Assembly: GCF_030316825.1 (NCBI RefSeq) | Contig: NZ_JASZYU010000003.1 | Location: 248,001-312,000 of the forward strand | DNA from: Variovorax fucosicus | GTDB taxonomy: Bacteria; Pseudomonadota; Gammaproteobacteria; Burkholderiales; Burkholderiaceae_C | Length of the DNA: 64,000 nt | Direction: 5' to 3' | Shown: one piece after another, positions 1 through 8,958 of the stretch | Numbering within the stretch: the first letter of the stretch is position 1 | Layout of the letters: every line of letters begins with the position of its first letter | Translations under genes and position numbers: made by a program | Notes under the pieces: model-generated | The model's input: only the letters and a program-made list of their open reading frames with translations | The model's database searches: none | What the model was told of the DNA's origin: nothing

Positions 1-513
1 GAAGCCTGCTTCGACGACCTCTTGTCCGGGCAGGGCGAGGGCACCGGCTGGCGCCTGCCCGCGCGCGACGCCGAAGCCGCGAGCGGCATGCGCAGCATCC
101 ATGGCGCGCAGCTGTGGGGCGGCAATCTCTGCGTGCTGACCAGCCTGCTCGGCACACCCTACTTTCCGGTGATCGACAAGGGCGTGCTGTTTCTCGAAGA
201 CGTGGGCGAGCATCCCTACCGGATCGAACGCATGCTCGAGCAACTGCGGCATGCGGGCGTGCTGGCGCGTCAGAAAGCGATCCTGATGGGCCAGTTCACC
301 GGCTACCGCAAGGTGCCGAACGACCGCGGCTTCAGTCTGCAGGGGGTGGTGGAGCGCCTGCGCGGCCAGATCAAGGTGCCGGTGCTGACCGGCCTGCCGT
401 TCGGCCATGTGCCGACCAAGGTGCTGCTACCTGTCGGCGCAAAAGTGGAAATCGCGGCCGAGGGCCGCGATGTGTTCATGGTGTGGGGACATCGGCACGC
501 TCATCACCATTGA
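1..513 (+). CDS. ldcA: LD-carboxypeptidase (muramoyltetrapeptide carboxypeptidase), C-terminal part
   Basis: The reading frame is open from base 1, so the gene begins before the window and about 170 C-terminal codons are visible. The family (peptidase S66) removes the terminal D-alanine from tetrapeptides during peptidoglycan recycling in the cytoplasm, using a Ser-Glu-His triad. The serine would lie in the missing N-terminal half. The glutamate is visible in the motif LFLEDVGEHPYRIERM (codon 196-198) and the histidine in LPFGHVPTK (codon 406-408), followed by the usual LPVG strand. The protein ends in an HRHAHHH tail, a slightly unusual histidine-rich C-terminus. The downstream gene is convergent. 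Confidence 0.9.
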   Translation, partial: EACFDDLLSGQGEGTGWRLPARDAEAASGMRSIHGAQLWGGNLCVLTSLLGTPYFPVIDKGVLFLEDVGEHPYRIERMLEQLRHAGVLARQKAILMGQFTGYRKVPNDRGFSLQGVVERLRGQIKVPVLTGLPFGHVPTKVLLPVGAKVEIAAEGRDVFMVWGHRHAHHH

Positions 514-535
514 GCGGTGCCAGAGGCGTCTGGCG

Positions 536-868
536 TCAGACGCCGAAGCGATGGTGGGTGCGTGGCCCCATTGTTTCGGGCAGGCGCCCCTTGAACATGA
601 CGTTGATGGGGCGAAGCTGCCGACGCGCCGCTGCCTCGCCGTCGAGTTCGACCAGCGCGGACATCACGTCCTGGCGCAGGTACCACAGCGCTTCGAGGTC
701 ATCGGCGAAGCGCACCCGCTGGGCCACGCGCTGAACGCCATGGCCGCCATGCACCTGGAGCAGGGAGAGCATGGCATTGCGGATGCGACTTGTGTGGCGT
801 GGCTCCGAACCCCGCGATCCGAGGCCCGGAATAGACAGAAGTCGAAAGAAACCACTGAGTGAAATCAT
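536..868 (-). CDS. Small conserved-looking protein of unknown function
   Basis: I do not recognise this family. The frame encodes up to 110 residues from the ATG at 868, or 78 residues from an internal ATG at 772. The C-terminal part, from MLSLLQVHG onward, has a normal amphipathic protein composition (YLRQDVMSALVELDGE, then LRPINVMFKGRLPE). The first 30 residues look less constrained, so the 772 start is a real alternative; neither start has a strong Shine-Dalgarno sequence. There is no signal peptide or membrane segment. The gene is convergent with the LD-carboxypeptidase gene, 22 bases apart. It is kept because its codon pattern looks coding and the opposite-strand frames look random. Confidence 0.5.
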   Translation of the reverse strand: MISLSGFFRLLSIPGLGSRGSEPRHTSRIRNAMLSLLQVHGGHGVQRVAQRVRFADDLEALWYLRQDVMSALVELDGEAAARRQLRPINVMFKGRLPETMGPRTHHRFGV

Positions 869-1198
869 GGCGCAAAGGCGAAGTGCCGGAGCAGTTGATG
901 GCGCTACGTTACGGGTAACGCACCCTCGGCACAAGCGGGGGCACATTTTTTAATGTTTAAAAACAACATACTTCACGAAAGTCCTTATGCGTCTTCTGAG
1001 GAATGGATACCTAAGTTCTACCTTGTTCGTGAGAATGCGAAACTGGTGAAACCAATATGGCAAAGCCCGCGTACCCTGTACTTCACATGCACAGAGTCTT
1101 TTTGAACTGGTCAACAGCGGTTGTCAGTAGGAGCACATCGACAGCGATGAGGCCGGCTTTGCCATAATTTCAGTGCGATCGATACCAAGTTCATAAAA
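869..1198. other. 330-bp gene-free region, AT-richer than its surroundings
   Basis: I find no convincing gene here. The stretch 943-985 is clearly AT-rich (cacattttttaatgttt and following) and could hold a promoter for the minus-strand small gene or an A-tract-type binding site. The right-hand part holds a promoter candidate for the cyclase gene at 1199 (listed separately). Confidence 0.5.
1138..1168 (+). promoter_or_regulatory. Candidate sigma-70 promoter of the FHA-cyclase gene
   Basis: TCGACA (1138-1143) matches the -35 consensus at five of six positions and CATAAT (1163-1168) is a good -10. The 19-base spacer is longer than ideal. The ATG at 1199 lies about 24 bases beyond the expected start site, so the leader would be short; no clear Shine-Dalgarno sequence is present. 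Confidence 0.35.
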
Positions 1199-2146
1199 AT
1201 GGCCGCCCCACCCACCGTTGTGTTTGCTGATTTGACCGGGAGCACTCGCGTGTTCGAGGCCATGGGCAATGCGCGTGCGACGGAAACGGTTACCCGGCTG
1301 GTCCAGTGGATCGGTGGGGTTTGCGAATCGCACCATGGGCGCGTCGTCAAGACACTCGGCGATGGCGTGTTTGCGATATTTCCAGACGGAGCATCCGCTG
1401 TCGGCGCTGTGCTTGAACTGCAGCGCAACCACCAGAAGCGGCTGATGGTCTGGCCGGCGCCGCTGCGCATGGATCTCCAGATCGGGGTGGCCAGCGGCGA
1501 GGTGCTCGAGGTCGACGGCGACTCCTATGGCGACGCGGTCAACCTGGCATCCCGACTGAGCGATCTGGCCGGCCCGGGCCAGATCTGGGCGACCGAATCG
1601 GTGATCGACCAGCTCGGTGAAATCGGCGTGCGGCATCGCAACCTGGGACCGATCAATATCCGCGGCAAGAGTGAAACGCCGATCGTGCACCGCATCGACT
1701 GGCAGGACGAAGTGTCGGAGTTCCTCACTATGCCAGCGTCGCTGGCACACCAGCCACGGCCGTCCGACTCGTCGTTCGGCCAGATCGAGCTGTCGTGGCT
1801 CGATGTGCGCTCGCTGTTTCGGGCGGATGAACTGCCGATCCACCTGGGGCGCGTGGACGAAGCCCAGTTCGTGGTCAACGACCCGCGCGTGTCGCGCCTG
1901 CATGCACGCATCGAGGCGCGGCAGGGCAGTTGTGTGCTGGTGGATGTCAGCACCTACGGTACCTGGGTTCGCTTCCACGGCACCGCCGGGGCCAGTGGCG
2001 AAATCGCGCTGCGGCGCGACGAGTGCGTGCTGCACGGCAGCGGAGAAATCGGTCTGGGCGCACCGTTGAGCGACTTCAGTGCGCCGACCATCTCGTTCAA
2101 TACCACCGGCAACAACGTGCTGCTGGGGCGCAAGAACGCCCGCTAG
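1199..2146 (+). CDS. Class III adenylate/guanylate cyclase with C-terminal FHA domain
   Basis: This 315-residue cytoplasmic protein joins two signalling modules. Residues 1 to about 170 form a class III nucleotide cyclase domain: metal-binding FADLTGST near the start, the second metal motif GDGVFAIF, and the YGDAVNLASRL segment that carries the transition-state Asn and Arg. Residues about 200-305 form an FHA-type phosphothreonine-binding fold, with an IHLGR turn, SRLHA, and YGTWV where the family usually has NGT. No membrane segment is visible. The expected role is making cAMP or cGMP in response to a phosphorylated partner; substrate choice cannot be read with confidence. It ends 12 bases before the convergent PPIase gene, and no Ser/Thr kinase gene lies nearby. 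Confidence 0.85.
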   Translation: MAAPPTVVFADLTGSTRVFEAMGNARATETVTRLVQWIGGVCESHHGRVVKTLGDGVFAIFPDGASAVGAVLELQRNHQKRLMVWPAPLRMDLQIGVASGEVLEVDGDSYGDAVNLASRLSDLAGPGQIWATESVIDQLGEIGVRHRNLGPINIRGKSETPIVHRIDWQDEVSEFLTMPASLAHQPRPSDSSFGQIELSWLDVRSLFRADELPIHLGRVDEAQFVVNDPRVSRLHARIEARQGSCVLVDVSTYGTWVRFHGTAGASGEIALRRDECVLHGSGEIGLGAPLSDFSAPTISFNTTGNNVLLGRKNAR

Positions 2147-2158
2147 GGGCGTTGCCGC

Positions 2159-2944
2159 TTACTCGACCTTCGCGCTGGCGCGCAGGCTTTCCTGGTACTT
2201 TTGCAGCTTCTGCTGCTGCAGCTGCTGCGTGACCTGCGGCTTGACTTCCTCGAGCTTCGGCAGCGTGGCCTGACGGATGTCATCGACGCGGATGATGTGA
2301 TAGCCGAATTGCGACTTGACCGGTGCCGGCGTGGTTTCGCCCTTCTTGAGCTTGATCATGGCTTCCGAGAACTCGGGCACGAAGCTCGCCGGGTTGGCCC
2401 AGTCGAGGTCGCCGCCGTTGGCACCCGAGCCCGGATCCTTGCTCTGCTTCTTGGCGAGGTCTTCGAACTTGGCGCCCTTCTTCAGGTCGGCCAGGATCTT
2501 GATCGCCTGGTCTTCCTTCTCGACCAGGATGTGGCGCGCCTTGTATTCCTTGCCGCCGTTGGCCGCCACGAACTTGTCGTACTCGGCCTGCACGTCGGCA
2601 TCGGTCACCGGGCTGGTTTTGCGGTAGTTGTCGAACAGCGTGCGGATCAGGATCGCCTGGCGTGCGAGTTCGAGCTGCGCCTTGAACTCGTCGCTCTTGT
2701 CGATGCCCTGTTTTTGGGCTTCTTGCATGAACACTTCGCGCGTGACGACTTCCTCGCGCAGCTGCGTCTGCATTTCAGGCGTTACCGGGCGGCCGGCAGC
2801 GGCGAGCTGCTGGGCCAGCATGTCCATGCGGGCCTTGGGCACGGCCTTGCCGTTGACGATGGCGGCGTTCTGCGCGAAGGCAGCCACGGGAATGGCGCCG
2901 ATGAGCGCCGCGGCCGCGATGGCCTGCAGGAGTTGTTTTTTCAT
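2159..2944 (-). CDS. Periplasmic parvulin-type peptidyl-prolyl cis-trans isomerase
   Basis: The 261-residue product starts at the ATG at 2944 because this places a clean signal peptide (MKKQLLQAI...PVAAFA, cleavage after AFA) at the N-terminus; the upstream in-frame extension is arginine-rich and unlikely. An N-terminal SurA/PrsA-like chaperone region (about 25-125) is followed by one rotamase domain (about 130-225) with the typical ARHILV start, GGDLDW and the closing FGYHIIRVD. A charged, glutamine-rich helix ends the protein. It probably assists folding of exported or outer-membrane proteins. Its gene follows bolA by about 50 bases and likely shares the transcript with bolA and yciB. Confidence 0.9.
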   Translation of the reverse strand: MKKQLLQAIAAAALIGAIPVAAFAQNAAIVNGKAVPKARMDMLAQQLAAAGRPVTPEMQTQLREEVVTREVFMQEAQKQGIDKSDEFKAQLELARQAILIRTLFDNYRKTSPVTDADVQAEYDKFVAANGGKEYKARHILVEKEDQAIKILADLKKGAKFEDLAKKQSKDPGSGANGGDLDWANPASFVPEFSEAMIKLKKGETTPAPVKSQFGYHIIRVDDIRQATLPKLEEVKPQVTQQLQQQKLQKYQESLRASAKVE

Positions 2945-2993
2945 GGATGAACGGGGGAGTAAAGAGGGGCGCGACGGCCGCAAGACGTGACGC

Positions 2994-3272
2994 TCAGAGC
3001 GTCTCGATGGCAATGGCGTGAAGGCCCTGTGCGATAAAAATGTGCAACGCATCATACACAAGGCGATGCTGCGCAACACGCGGTTTGCCGGCGAACAACG
3101 GGCTGGCGATGCGCACCCGGAAGTGCGTGCCGTAACCCTCGTCGCCGGCGCCGGCATGGCCGGCGTGCGCGGCGCTCTCGTCGATGACTTCGAGCACCGT
3201 CGGTTTCAGCGCCTCGCGCAGCGCGGCTTCGAGGTCGGCCGTTCGCGGCAGTGGCGTGGTGGTCATGCTCAT
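2994..3272 (-). CDS. bolA: BolA family protein
   Basis: This 92-residue protein has the BolA fold signature: [13 protein letters not shown] near residue 25, a His-Ala-Gly stretch with an acidic insert, [15 protein letters not shown], then HRLVYDAL and a short C-terminal helix. BolA-type proteins partner monothiol glutaredoxins in iron-sulfur trafficking and affect cell shape genes. A second ATG lies two codons downstream at 3266. The start at 3272 overlaps the stop of yciB (ATGA type), which points to translational coupling. Confidence 0.9.
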   Translation of the reverse strand: MSMTTTPLPRTADLEAALREALKPTVLEVIDESAAHAGHAGAGDEGYGTHFRVRIASPLFAGKPRVAQHRLVYDALHIFIAQGLHAIAIETL

Positions 3273-3811
3273 GCGGCGGGCGTGTCGTCGGACTTCAGAT
3301 GGGGCGAAATGTAGAGCCCCTGCGCGATCAGGAAGGCGATCGGGAAGGCATAGCCCCAGAGCTTGAAGTTGACCCAGGCGTCGGTGCTGAAGTACATCGC
3401 CACATAACCGTTGACCGTGGCCATGAACACGCAATAGCCGATCCAGGCGACGTTCAGGTGCGTCCAGATGCGGTCGGGCAACTGCAACTGCTTGCCGAGC
3501 ATCACCTGCAGGAAATTCTTGCGAAAGCCCCAGTACGCGACGGCCAGCGCCAGCGCCATCGCGCCATACAGCGCGGTCGGCTTCCATTTGATGAAGCGGT
3601 CGTCGTGCAGTGCGAGGGTGAGCGAGCCGAACAGCAGGATCAGCACCAGCGTGGCCTTCTGCATCGGCTCCAGCCGGCGCGTGGTGAACCAGATGATCGC
3701 CATCTGCAGCACGGTGCCGGCCATCAGCACACCGGTCGCGACGTAGATGTCGTACAGCTTGAAGGCGCCGAAAAACAGCAGGATCGGAAAGAAGTCGAGC
3801 AGCAGTTTCAT
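3269..3811 (-). CDS. yciB: Inner membrane septation protein A (YciB/IspZ family)
   Basis: This 180-residue polytopic protein has about five membrane segments and starts with the family-typical [14 protein letters not shown]. Internal features match Yci[14 protein letters not shown], a [19 protein letters not shown] loop, [13 protein letters not shown] and the C-terminal [12 protein letters not shown] block. YciB works with the cell-division and envelope-elongation machinery in the inner membrane; mutants in other bacteria have septation and envelope-integrity defects. Its start overlaps the stop of msrB by four bases and its stop overlaps the start of bolA, so msrB-yciB-bolA look co-translated. 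Confidence 0.9.
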   Translation of the reverse strand: MKLLLDFFPILLFFGAFKLYDIYVATGVLMAGTVLQMAIIWFTTRRLEPMQKATLVLILLFGSLTLALHDDRFIKWKPTALYGAMALALAVAYWGFRKNFLQVMLGKQLQLPDRIWTHLNVAWIGYCVFMATVNGYVAMYFSTDAWVNFKLWGYAFPIAFLIAQGLYISPHLKSDDTPAA

Positions 3812-4233
3812 TCGTTTGTCTTGGTGCTGGGTGTGAAATCGAGCGAGGCCGAGTTCATGCAGTAGCGCAGGCCGGTTTCGGTCGGGCCGTCGGGGAACAC
3901 GTGGCCCAGGTGCGCGCCGCAGTTGGCGCAGACGTTTTCGGTGCGCGTCATGCCGTGCGAACGGTCGACGATGTTCCTGATCGCGCCCGGCACCGCTTCT
4001 TCCGAAAAGCTGGGCCAGCCGCAGCCGGCGTCGAACTTGGTGCCCGATTCGAACAGCTTGGCGCCGCAGCAGACGCAGTGGTAGGTGCCGTCGGCCCAGT
4101 GGGCTTCGTACTTGCCGGTGAAGGGGCGCTCGGTGGCGGCATGGCGGGTCACTTCGAAGGCGCCGCGCTCAGCGCCTTTTTCGGCGAGCAGGGCTTTCCA
4201 TTCGGCGTCGGTTTTCTGGACGGGGGAGGTCAT
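3808..4233 (-). CDS. msrB: Peptide-methionine (R)-S-oxide reductase
   Basis: This 141-residue cytoplasmic enzyme reduces the R epimer of methionine sulfoxide in proteins. Two CxxC pairs (Cys53/Cys56 and Cys102/Cys105) form the structural zinc site. The conserved GCGWPSF lies at about 70-76, and the catalytic cysteine is Cys125 in [10 protein letters not shown]. There is no signal peptide. It is sandwiched between selO and yciB with four-base overlaps at both ends. Pairing with SelO, which is linked to redox proteins, suggests a shared oxidative-stress role (inference). Confidence 0.95.
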   Translation of the reverse strand: MTSPVQKTDAEWKALLAEKGAERGAFEVTRHAATERPFTGKYEAHWADGTYHCVCCGAKLFESGTKFDAGCGWPSFSEEAVPGAIRNIVDRSHGMTRTENVCANCGAHLGHVFPDGPTETGLRYCMNSASLDFTPSTKTNE

Positions 4234-5711
4234 GATGAACAGCTGATTTCGATGGAGGATGCCCAGTCGGGCGGGAAGCCGGCGTAGGCATCTTGCCCGG
4301 CGTGTTCCTCAAATGGGGTTTCGAGGAGTTTCAGCAAGGTTGCGACGCCCGCGAAGTCCTTGCGGTGCGCCGATTCGATTGCCTGCTGGCCCAAGTGGTT
4401 CCGCAGCACGAATTTAGGGTTGGTTGCCAGCATCAAATCGGCCGCCAACGCCTGCGGGACAGTCGCATGCCGCTCTGAAAATAATAGCAGCCATGCATCG
4501 AAGCCGGCCGTGTCGGCGAACAGGTCGCGCACGGTTTGCGCATCCGCGCCGGCCCTGTGTTGCGACAGGCGGCGCCAGAAGATCGTCCAGTCGGTCTGCT
4601 CCTTTGCCAGCAGCGACAGCGCACCCTCGATGAGCCCGCGGTCGCCATCGCGCGTGTCGGCAAGGCCCAGCTTGGCCCCCATGCACCGCTCGAACTCGCG
4701 CGGAAACACGGTCTTGTACGACTCTAGCGCGGCGATCGCCACCTCTTGCTCACCGATCAGCGGGAGCAGGGCCTGGCCGAGGCAATAGAGGTTCCAGTAG
4801 GCCACGTTGGGTTGCTGGTTGTAGGCATAACGGCCGCCGTTGTCGCTGTGGTTGCAGATGTGGCGCGGGTTGAAGCCGTCGAGAAACTGGAACGGGCCGT
4901 AGTCGATCGTGAGCCCCAGGATGCTCATGTTGTCGGTGTTCATCACGCCGTGGCAAAAGCCGACCGCCTGCCACTGCGCCATCAGCGCCGCGGTGCGCTC
5001 GCTCACGGTTTCCAGCAGCGCCGCGTACGCATTGCCGCCGAAGCGTTCGGTGGCCCGGCACTCCGGGTAGTGGCGATCGATCACGAAGTCGGCCAACGCA
5101 CGCAGTTCGTCGTAGCGCTCATTGGCCGAGAAGTGTTCGAAATGGCCGAAGCGGATGAAGCTGGGCGAGGTGCGCGTCACCACCGCGGCGGTTTCGAGTT
5201 CTTCGCGGCGCACACGCGCGTCGGAGCCGGTCACGCACAGCGCACGCGTGGTCGGGATGCCGAGCGCGTGCATCGCCTCGCTGCAAAGGAATTCGCGCAC
5301 GCTCGAGCGCAGCACCGCACGGCCATCGCCCATGCGCGAGTAGGGTGTTCGTCCGGCGCCCTTGAGCTGCACTTCGAAGCCGCTTTCCGTTTCACCGAGC
5401 AGGATCGCGCGCCCGTCGCCGAGCTGGCCGGCCCAGACACCGAACTGGTGGCCGCTGTAGACGGTGGCGAAAGGATTGGTGTCAGCGATTGGCAGGCTGC
5501 CGGTCAGCGCCGACAGCGTGGTGTCGGATCGCCGCCAGTCGGCCGGCAATCCAAGCTCGCGGGCGGCTGATTCGCTGTGGCCCACCCAGTAGGGATCGGG
5601 CAGTGGCGTCGGTCGCAGGTGGGTGAGAAAGGCGGTGCCGAGGGTCTGGAAACCAGGTTTCCAGCGCAACCCCAGGTCCGCGACGTCCGTGTCTTCAGCA
5701 AGCAGGCTCAT
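4230..5711 (-). CDS. selO: SelO protein adenylyltransferase (YdiU family pseudokinase)
   Basis: This 493-residue protein matches SelO/YdiU, a kinase fold that binds ATP in reverse orientation and transfers AMP to protein Ser/Thr/Tyr; known targets include redox proteins. Visible motifs are [20 protein letters not shown], the nucleotide-binding [31 protein letters not shown], and the active-site segment [10 protein letters not shown] followed by IDYGPF. The protein ends ISCSS. In animal SelO the third-last residue is selenocysteine, and here it is Cys491, as in other bacterial forms. The stop overlaps the msrB start. This is the first gene of the minus-strand run selO-msrB-yciB-bolA-PPIase. 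Confidence 0.93.
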   Translation of the reverse strand: MSLLAEDTDVADLGLRWKPGFQTLGTAFLTHLRPTPLPDPYWVGHSESAARELGLPADWRRSDTTLSALTGSLPIADTNPFATVYSGHQFGVWAGQLGDGRAILLGETESGFEVQLKGAGRTPYSRMGDGRAVLRSSVREFLCSEAMHALGIPTTRALCVTGSDARVRREELETAAVVTRTSPSFIRFGHFEHFSANERYDELRALADFVIDRHYPECRATERFGGNAYAALLETVSERTAALMAQWQAVGFCHGVMNTDNMSILGLTIDYGPFQFLDGFNPRHICNHSDNGGRYAYNQQPNVAYWNLYCLGQALLPLIGEQEVAIAALESYKTVFPREFERCMGAKLGLADTRDGDRGLIEGALSLLAKEQTDWTIFWRRLSQHRAGADAQTVRDLFADTAGFDAWLLLFSERHATVPQALAADLMLATNPKFVLRNHLGQQAIESAHRKDFAGVATLLKLLETPFEEHAGQDAYAGFPPDWASSIEISCSS

Positions 5712-5774
5712 GCCCGGATTGTCCGGCAGAGCGCGAAACCCCTTGCCGAGGGGGCCATCGCGGCCCCAGCCGGG

Positions 5775-6851
5775 TTAATGGGCGAGTGCCTGGGTGTCCC
5801 AGATCCGCGCCCGGTACTGCGCGGGCGGCAGGCCGAACCAGCGCTTGCAGGCCCGGAAGAAGTTGCTGCTGTCGACGAAGCCGAGCATGTCCGCCACGTC
5901 GGTGAGCGTGTGGCGGTCTTCCGCCAGGTACTGCTGCGCCAGCTCGCGGCGAGTGCGGTCGAGCAGCGACTGGAACGACACAGACTCTTCCTGCAACCGC
6001 CGTTGCAGCGTGCGCTCCGCCAGCCCCAGACCGGCCGCCACGTCCTGCCGGCGCGGCTCGCCCAGTTGCAGACGGCGCGCGATCTCGGCGCACACCAGGC
6101 TGCTGGTGGTGGTCTGGCCCAGCAGCCCGAGCTGGTCGTCCAGCAGGTGCTCCTGCATCTCGCCGAGGGCGGGGTGGAAGGTGGGCAGCGGCATCGTCAT
6201 GTCTGCGGTCGACAGCAGCAGTCGGTTGGCGACGGCGTTGAAGCGCACTTCGCAGCCGAAGGCCTCGCGGTGCAGCCGGTCGTTGGCCGGCGCGGGATGG
6301 ACGAACTCCATCGCCAGCGGCTGGAGCTCGCGCCGCGTGAGCCACTGGCACTGCATGAGCACGGTCAGCAAGGCGTACTCGACGCGCTGGCGCGGTATCG
6401 GCAGGCTGCCGCCGGTGTGCTCCATCACCATCCAGCAGCCGCGCGCCTCGGGCTGCAGCGAGAAGGCGGTCGCATCCGAGATCACCGCCATGTAGCGCGC
6501 CAGCCGTGCGAGCGCGGCACCCAGGTCGGGGCTGCAGGCCATGGCGTGGCCAACCGTGCCCAGCTTGCTGTGCGTGGCGGCCAGGTCGCGGTGCAGGCCC
6601 AACGTGGGCTTGCCGCCGCGCGCCACCGCGAGCTGCCAGAGCACGGAGATCTCATCCACCGGCACGCGCGTGTTCTGCCGATGCAGCGAGTCGGGGTCGA
6701 AGCCCGCATCGCGCAGCAGCGAGGGCACGTCGAGCCCCTCGGCCTCGAACATCGAGAGCACGCCTTCGAGCCAGGCTGCGGAGCTGGTCCGCAGTTCCGG
6801 CTGCTGCGCGCAGCCCGGCCGACGTTGCGACCGGCGCTGGTGATGCGACAT
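5775..6851 (-). CDS. AraC family transcriptional regulator (OruR-like, arabinose-binding-type N-domain)
   Basis: This 358-residue regulator has an N-terminal ligand or dimerisation domain (about 30-220) and a C-terminal double helix-turn-helix (about 260-355) ending GFVDSSNFFRACKRWFG, the usual AraC signature. I chose the ATG at 6851 because AGGA lies six bases upstream; an ATG at 6869 lacks a ribosome site, and upstream frames are shadow sequence. The gene diverges from the lipoprotein carboxylesterase gene across about 148 bases, so the esterase is the likely target and its ester substrate or product the likely effector (inference). Confidence 0.85.
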   Translation of the reverse strand: MSHHQRRSQRRPGCAQQPELRTSSAAWLEGVLSMFEAEGLDVPSLLRDAGFDPDSLHRQNTRVPVDEISVLWQLAVARGGKPTLGLHRDLAATHSKLGTVGHAMACSPDLGAALARLARYMAVISDATAFSLQPEARGCWMVMEHTGGSLPIPRQRVEYALLTVLMQCQWLTRRELQPLAMEFVHPAPANDRLHREAFGCEVRFNAVANRLLLSTADMTMPLPTFHPALGEMQEHLLDDQLGLLGQTTTSSLVCAEIARRLQLGEPRRQDVAAGLGLAERTLQRRLQEESVSFQSLLDRTRRELAQQYLAEDRHTLTDVADMLGFVDSSNFFRACKRWFGLPPAQYRARIWDTQALAH

Positions 6852-6999
6852 GGAGGTTCCTGAAGTCATTGAATTGGCGCGCTTGCGATAGCGGGGGAAA
6901 CGGCGTGCGTTCCTAGAATTTTTGCGGGCTCGGCGGGCCGGAGTATGGCCACCGGACACCGATGCAGGAATTCCGATTAACCCGGTGTGGAGACAAAGA

Positions 7000-8841
7000 A
7001 TGAATACAGCAGAGACAACGGAAAACCAGGGCGCGGTACGGCAGGCAAAGGTAAAGGCAAAGGCAACGGTGGCCAGGGCCATGGCGGCAGCGGCCTGCAT
7101 GGCCCTCGCGGCCTGCGGCGGCGGCTCATCGGGCTCGGGCTTCCTTCTCCCGCCGGTCGCGCCGCCCGCGGCAGAGCCGCCGGCGCCAGCCACGGTCGTC
7201 GACGGCCCCATGGTGCGCCAGATCACGGTCGGCAAGATCGAAGGCGTGGATGACAGCGCCAGGTCGGGCACCTGGTTCTGGAAGGGCGTTCCGTTCGCGC
7301 AGCCGCCGGTCGGTGCGCTGCGCTGGCGCGCGCCGGCGGAACCCACCGCCTGGAGCGGCATCCGCCCGGCCGTGAAGTTCGGCAATGCCTGCCTGCAGAT
7401 CGGCCGCCTGTTCGGACCCGGCGCCAACAACACCTACGACGCCACCATCGGCGCCATGCTGGGCAAGCCGGTCGGCAGCGAGAACTGCCTGTTCGTCAAC
7501 ATCTGGCGCCCGGCCACGACCGACAAGAACCTGCCGGTGCTGCTGTTCGTGCACGGCGGCAGCAACATTTCGGGCTACACGGCCGACCCGCTGTACGACG
7601 GCGCCACGCTGGCCAAGGCAGCCAACGCGGTGGTCATCACCGCCAGCTACCGGCTGGGCATCCTGGGCTTCCTGAACATCCCGCAACTGCGGCCGGGCGG
7701 CAGCGCGGGCGACGACTCGGGCAACTTCGCGCTGCTCGACAACATGGCGGCGCTGCGCTTCATCAAGAACAACGTCGCCAACTTCGGCGGCGACCCGGGC
7801 AACGTCACGCTGTCGGGCGAGTCGGCCGGCGCGACCAACCTGCTGGCGGTCATGACCTCGCCGATGGCCAAGGGCCTGTTCCACAAGGCCTTCGAGATGA
7901 GCGGGGGCATCTCGCTCGCGAGCAACCTGCCACCGGGTTCACTCCCCACGCTTTCTCCGGCATCGGTCTCGCTCGCGCAGGGCGCCGCCATCCTGGAGAA
8001 GCTGCTCGTGGCCGACGGAACCGCCGCCGATGCGGCCGCCGCCAAGATCTACATCGCCACCCGCACGCCGGCCCAGATTGCCGACTACCTGCGTGCCCAG
8101 GATGGCAGCGCGCTGCTGACCACGGTGGTCGCCGCCGGGCTGGGCAGCGTCGCGCCCATTCCCGACGGCACGGTGCTCCCGACCGACCCGATCGGCGCCG
8201 TTGCGGCCGACCAGTACGTCAAGGTGCCCATGCTCGCGGGCAACACGCGCGACGAGGGCAAGCTCTTCGCATCGCTGCTGGGTTCGATCGGTTTTCCGAA
8301 GCCGGGCTGGATCGTCGCCGACGCCCAGCGCTTCTCGATGATGTTCAACTTCGACCCGGATGCCGCCCCTGCGCTCACGGTGGCCGACATCATCGACCCG
8401 TTCTACCTTCCGGTAGACAAGCCGGGCACCGGTTACAACGCGGCCACGGCGTTCATCACGAAGGGCCTCTTCGAGGCCAACCGCGACAACCTGCTCAACA
8501 CGATGAAGACGCGCCAGTCGAACATCTGGCACTACCGCCTCGACTGGGCGCAGGAGCCCTCGCCGTGGAACGATGTCTACGGTGCCTCGCACGCCTTCGA
8601 TCTGCCTTTTGTGTTCGGCAACTTCGGCGGCTCGCTGCTCAGCAACGTGATGGGCGGCAAGGTCAACCAGTCGGGGCGAATCGCCCTGTCCAACGCCGTC
8701 ATGGCGAGCATCGGCGCCTTCATGCGCAAGGGCGATCCGAACACGCCCGAACTTGGTGCAACCTGGGCACCGTGGCCCTCGCAGATGCTGCTCGATGCAA
8801 CGCCCTCGGCAGCCAGGATCACACCGGTGAACGTGCCTTGA
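7000..8841 (+). CDS. Type B carboxylesterase, predicted lipoprotein
   Basis: This 613-residue alpha/beta-hydrolase matches type B carboxylesterases. The nucleophile elbow is GESAG (Ser275), and the oxyanion-side motif VLLFVHGGSNISG and ASYRLGILGF are present. The catalytic histidine is probably His531 in GASHAFDLP. The start at 7000 follows GGAGA; the N-terminus has a basic stretch, then a hydrophobic segment ending in the lipobox LAAC with Cys39, followed by a Gly/Ser/Pro-rich linker. It is therefore probably a lipoprotein in the periplasm or outer membrane. It likely hydrolyses exogenous esters. It is divergent from the AraC regulator and lies upstream of an acyl-CoA ligase that could activate the released acid. 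Confidence 0.88.
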   Translation: MNTAETTENQGAVRQAKVKAKATVARAMAAAACMALAACGGGSSGSGFLLPPVAPPAAEPPAPATVVDGPMVRQITVGKIEGVDDSARSGTWFWKGVPFAQPPVGALRWRAPAEPTAWSGIRPAVKFGNACLQIGRLFGPGANNTYDATIGAMLGKPVGSENCLFVNIWRPATTDKNLPVLLFVHGGSNISGYTADPLYDGATLAKAANAVVITASYRLGILGFLNIPQLRPGGSAGDDSGNFALLDNMAALRFIKNNVANFGGDPGNVTLSGESAGATNLLAVMTSPMAKGLFHKAFEMSGGISLASNLPPGSLPTLSPASVSLAQGAAILEKLLVADGTAADAAAAKIYIATRTPAQIADYLRAQDGSALLTTVVAAGLGSVAPIPDGTVLPTDPIGAVAADQYVKVPMLAGNTRDEGKLFASLLGSIGFPKPGWIVADAQRFSMMFNFDPDAAPALTVADIIDPFYLPVDKPGTGYNAATAFITKGLFEANRDNLLNTMKTRQSNIWHYRLDWAQEPSPWNDVYGASHAFDLPFVFGNFGGSLLSNVMGGKVNQSGRIALSNAVMASIGAFMRKGDPNTPELGATWAPWPSQMLLDATPSAARITPVNVP

Positions 8842-8896
8842 AGAGCCGCGTCGTTCCATCGTGCAGTGCGGGTTTGTGTCATTGTGCAAGTGGCCG

Positions 8897-8927
8897 AAGC
8901 TTGCGTGAATCTGTTGTTCGCAAGCTT
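8897..8927 (+). terminator. Hairpin between esterase and acyl-CoA ligase genes
   Basis: AAGCTTGCG (8897-8905) and CGCAAGCTT (8919-8927) form a perfect 9-bp stem with a 13-base loop, 56 bases after the esterase stop. No long T-run follows (only tcatttt about 10 bases on), so it may be a weak terminator or a processing or stability element. Confidence 0.4.
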
Positions 8928-8958
8928 TCATGAAGTCATTTTCTTTAGGAGTCCGTAG

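Noticed and set aside
2945-3157. N-terminal extension of the PPIase
   Set aside because: It is arginine/serine-rich shadow of bolA and would hide the signal peptide.
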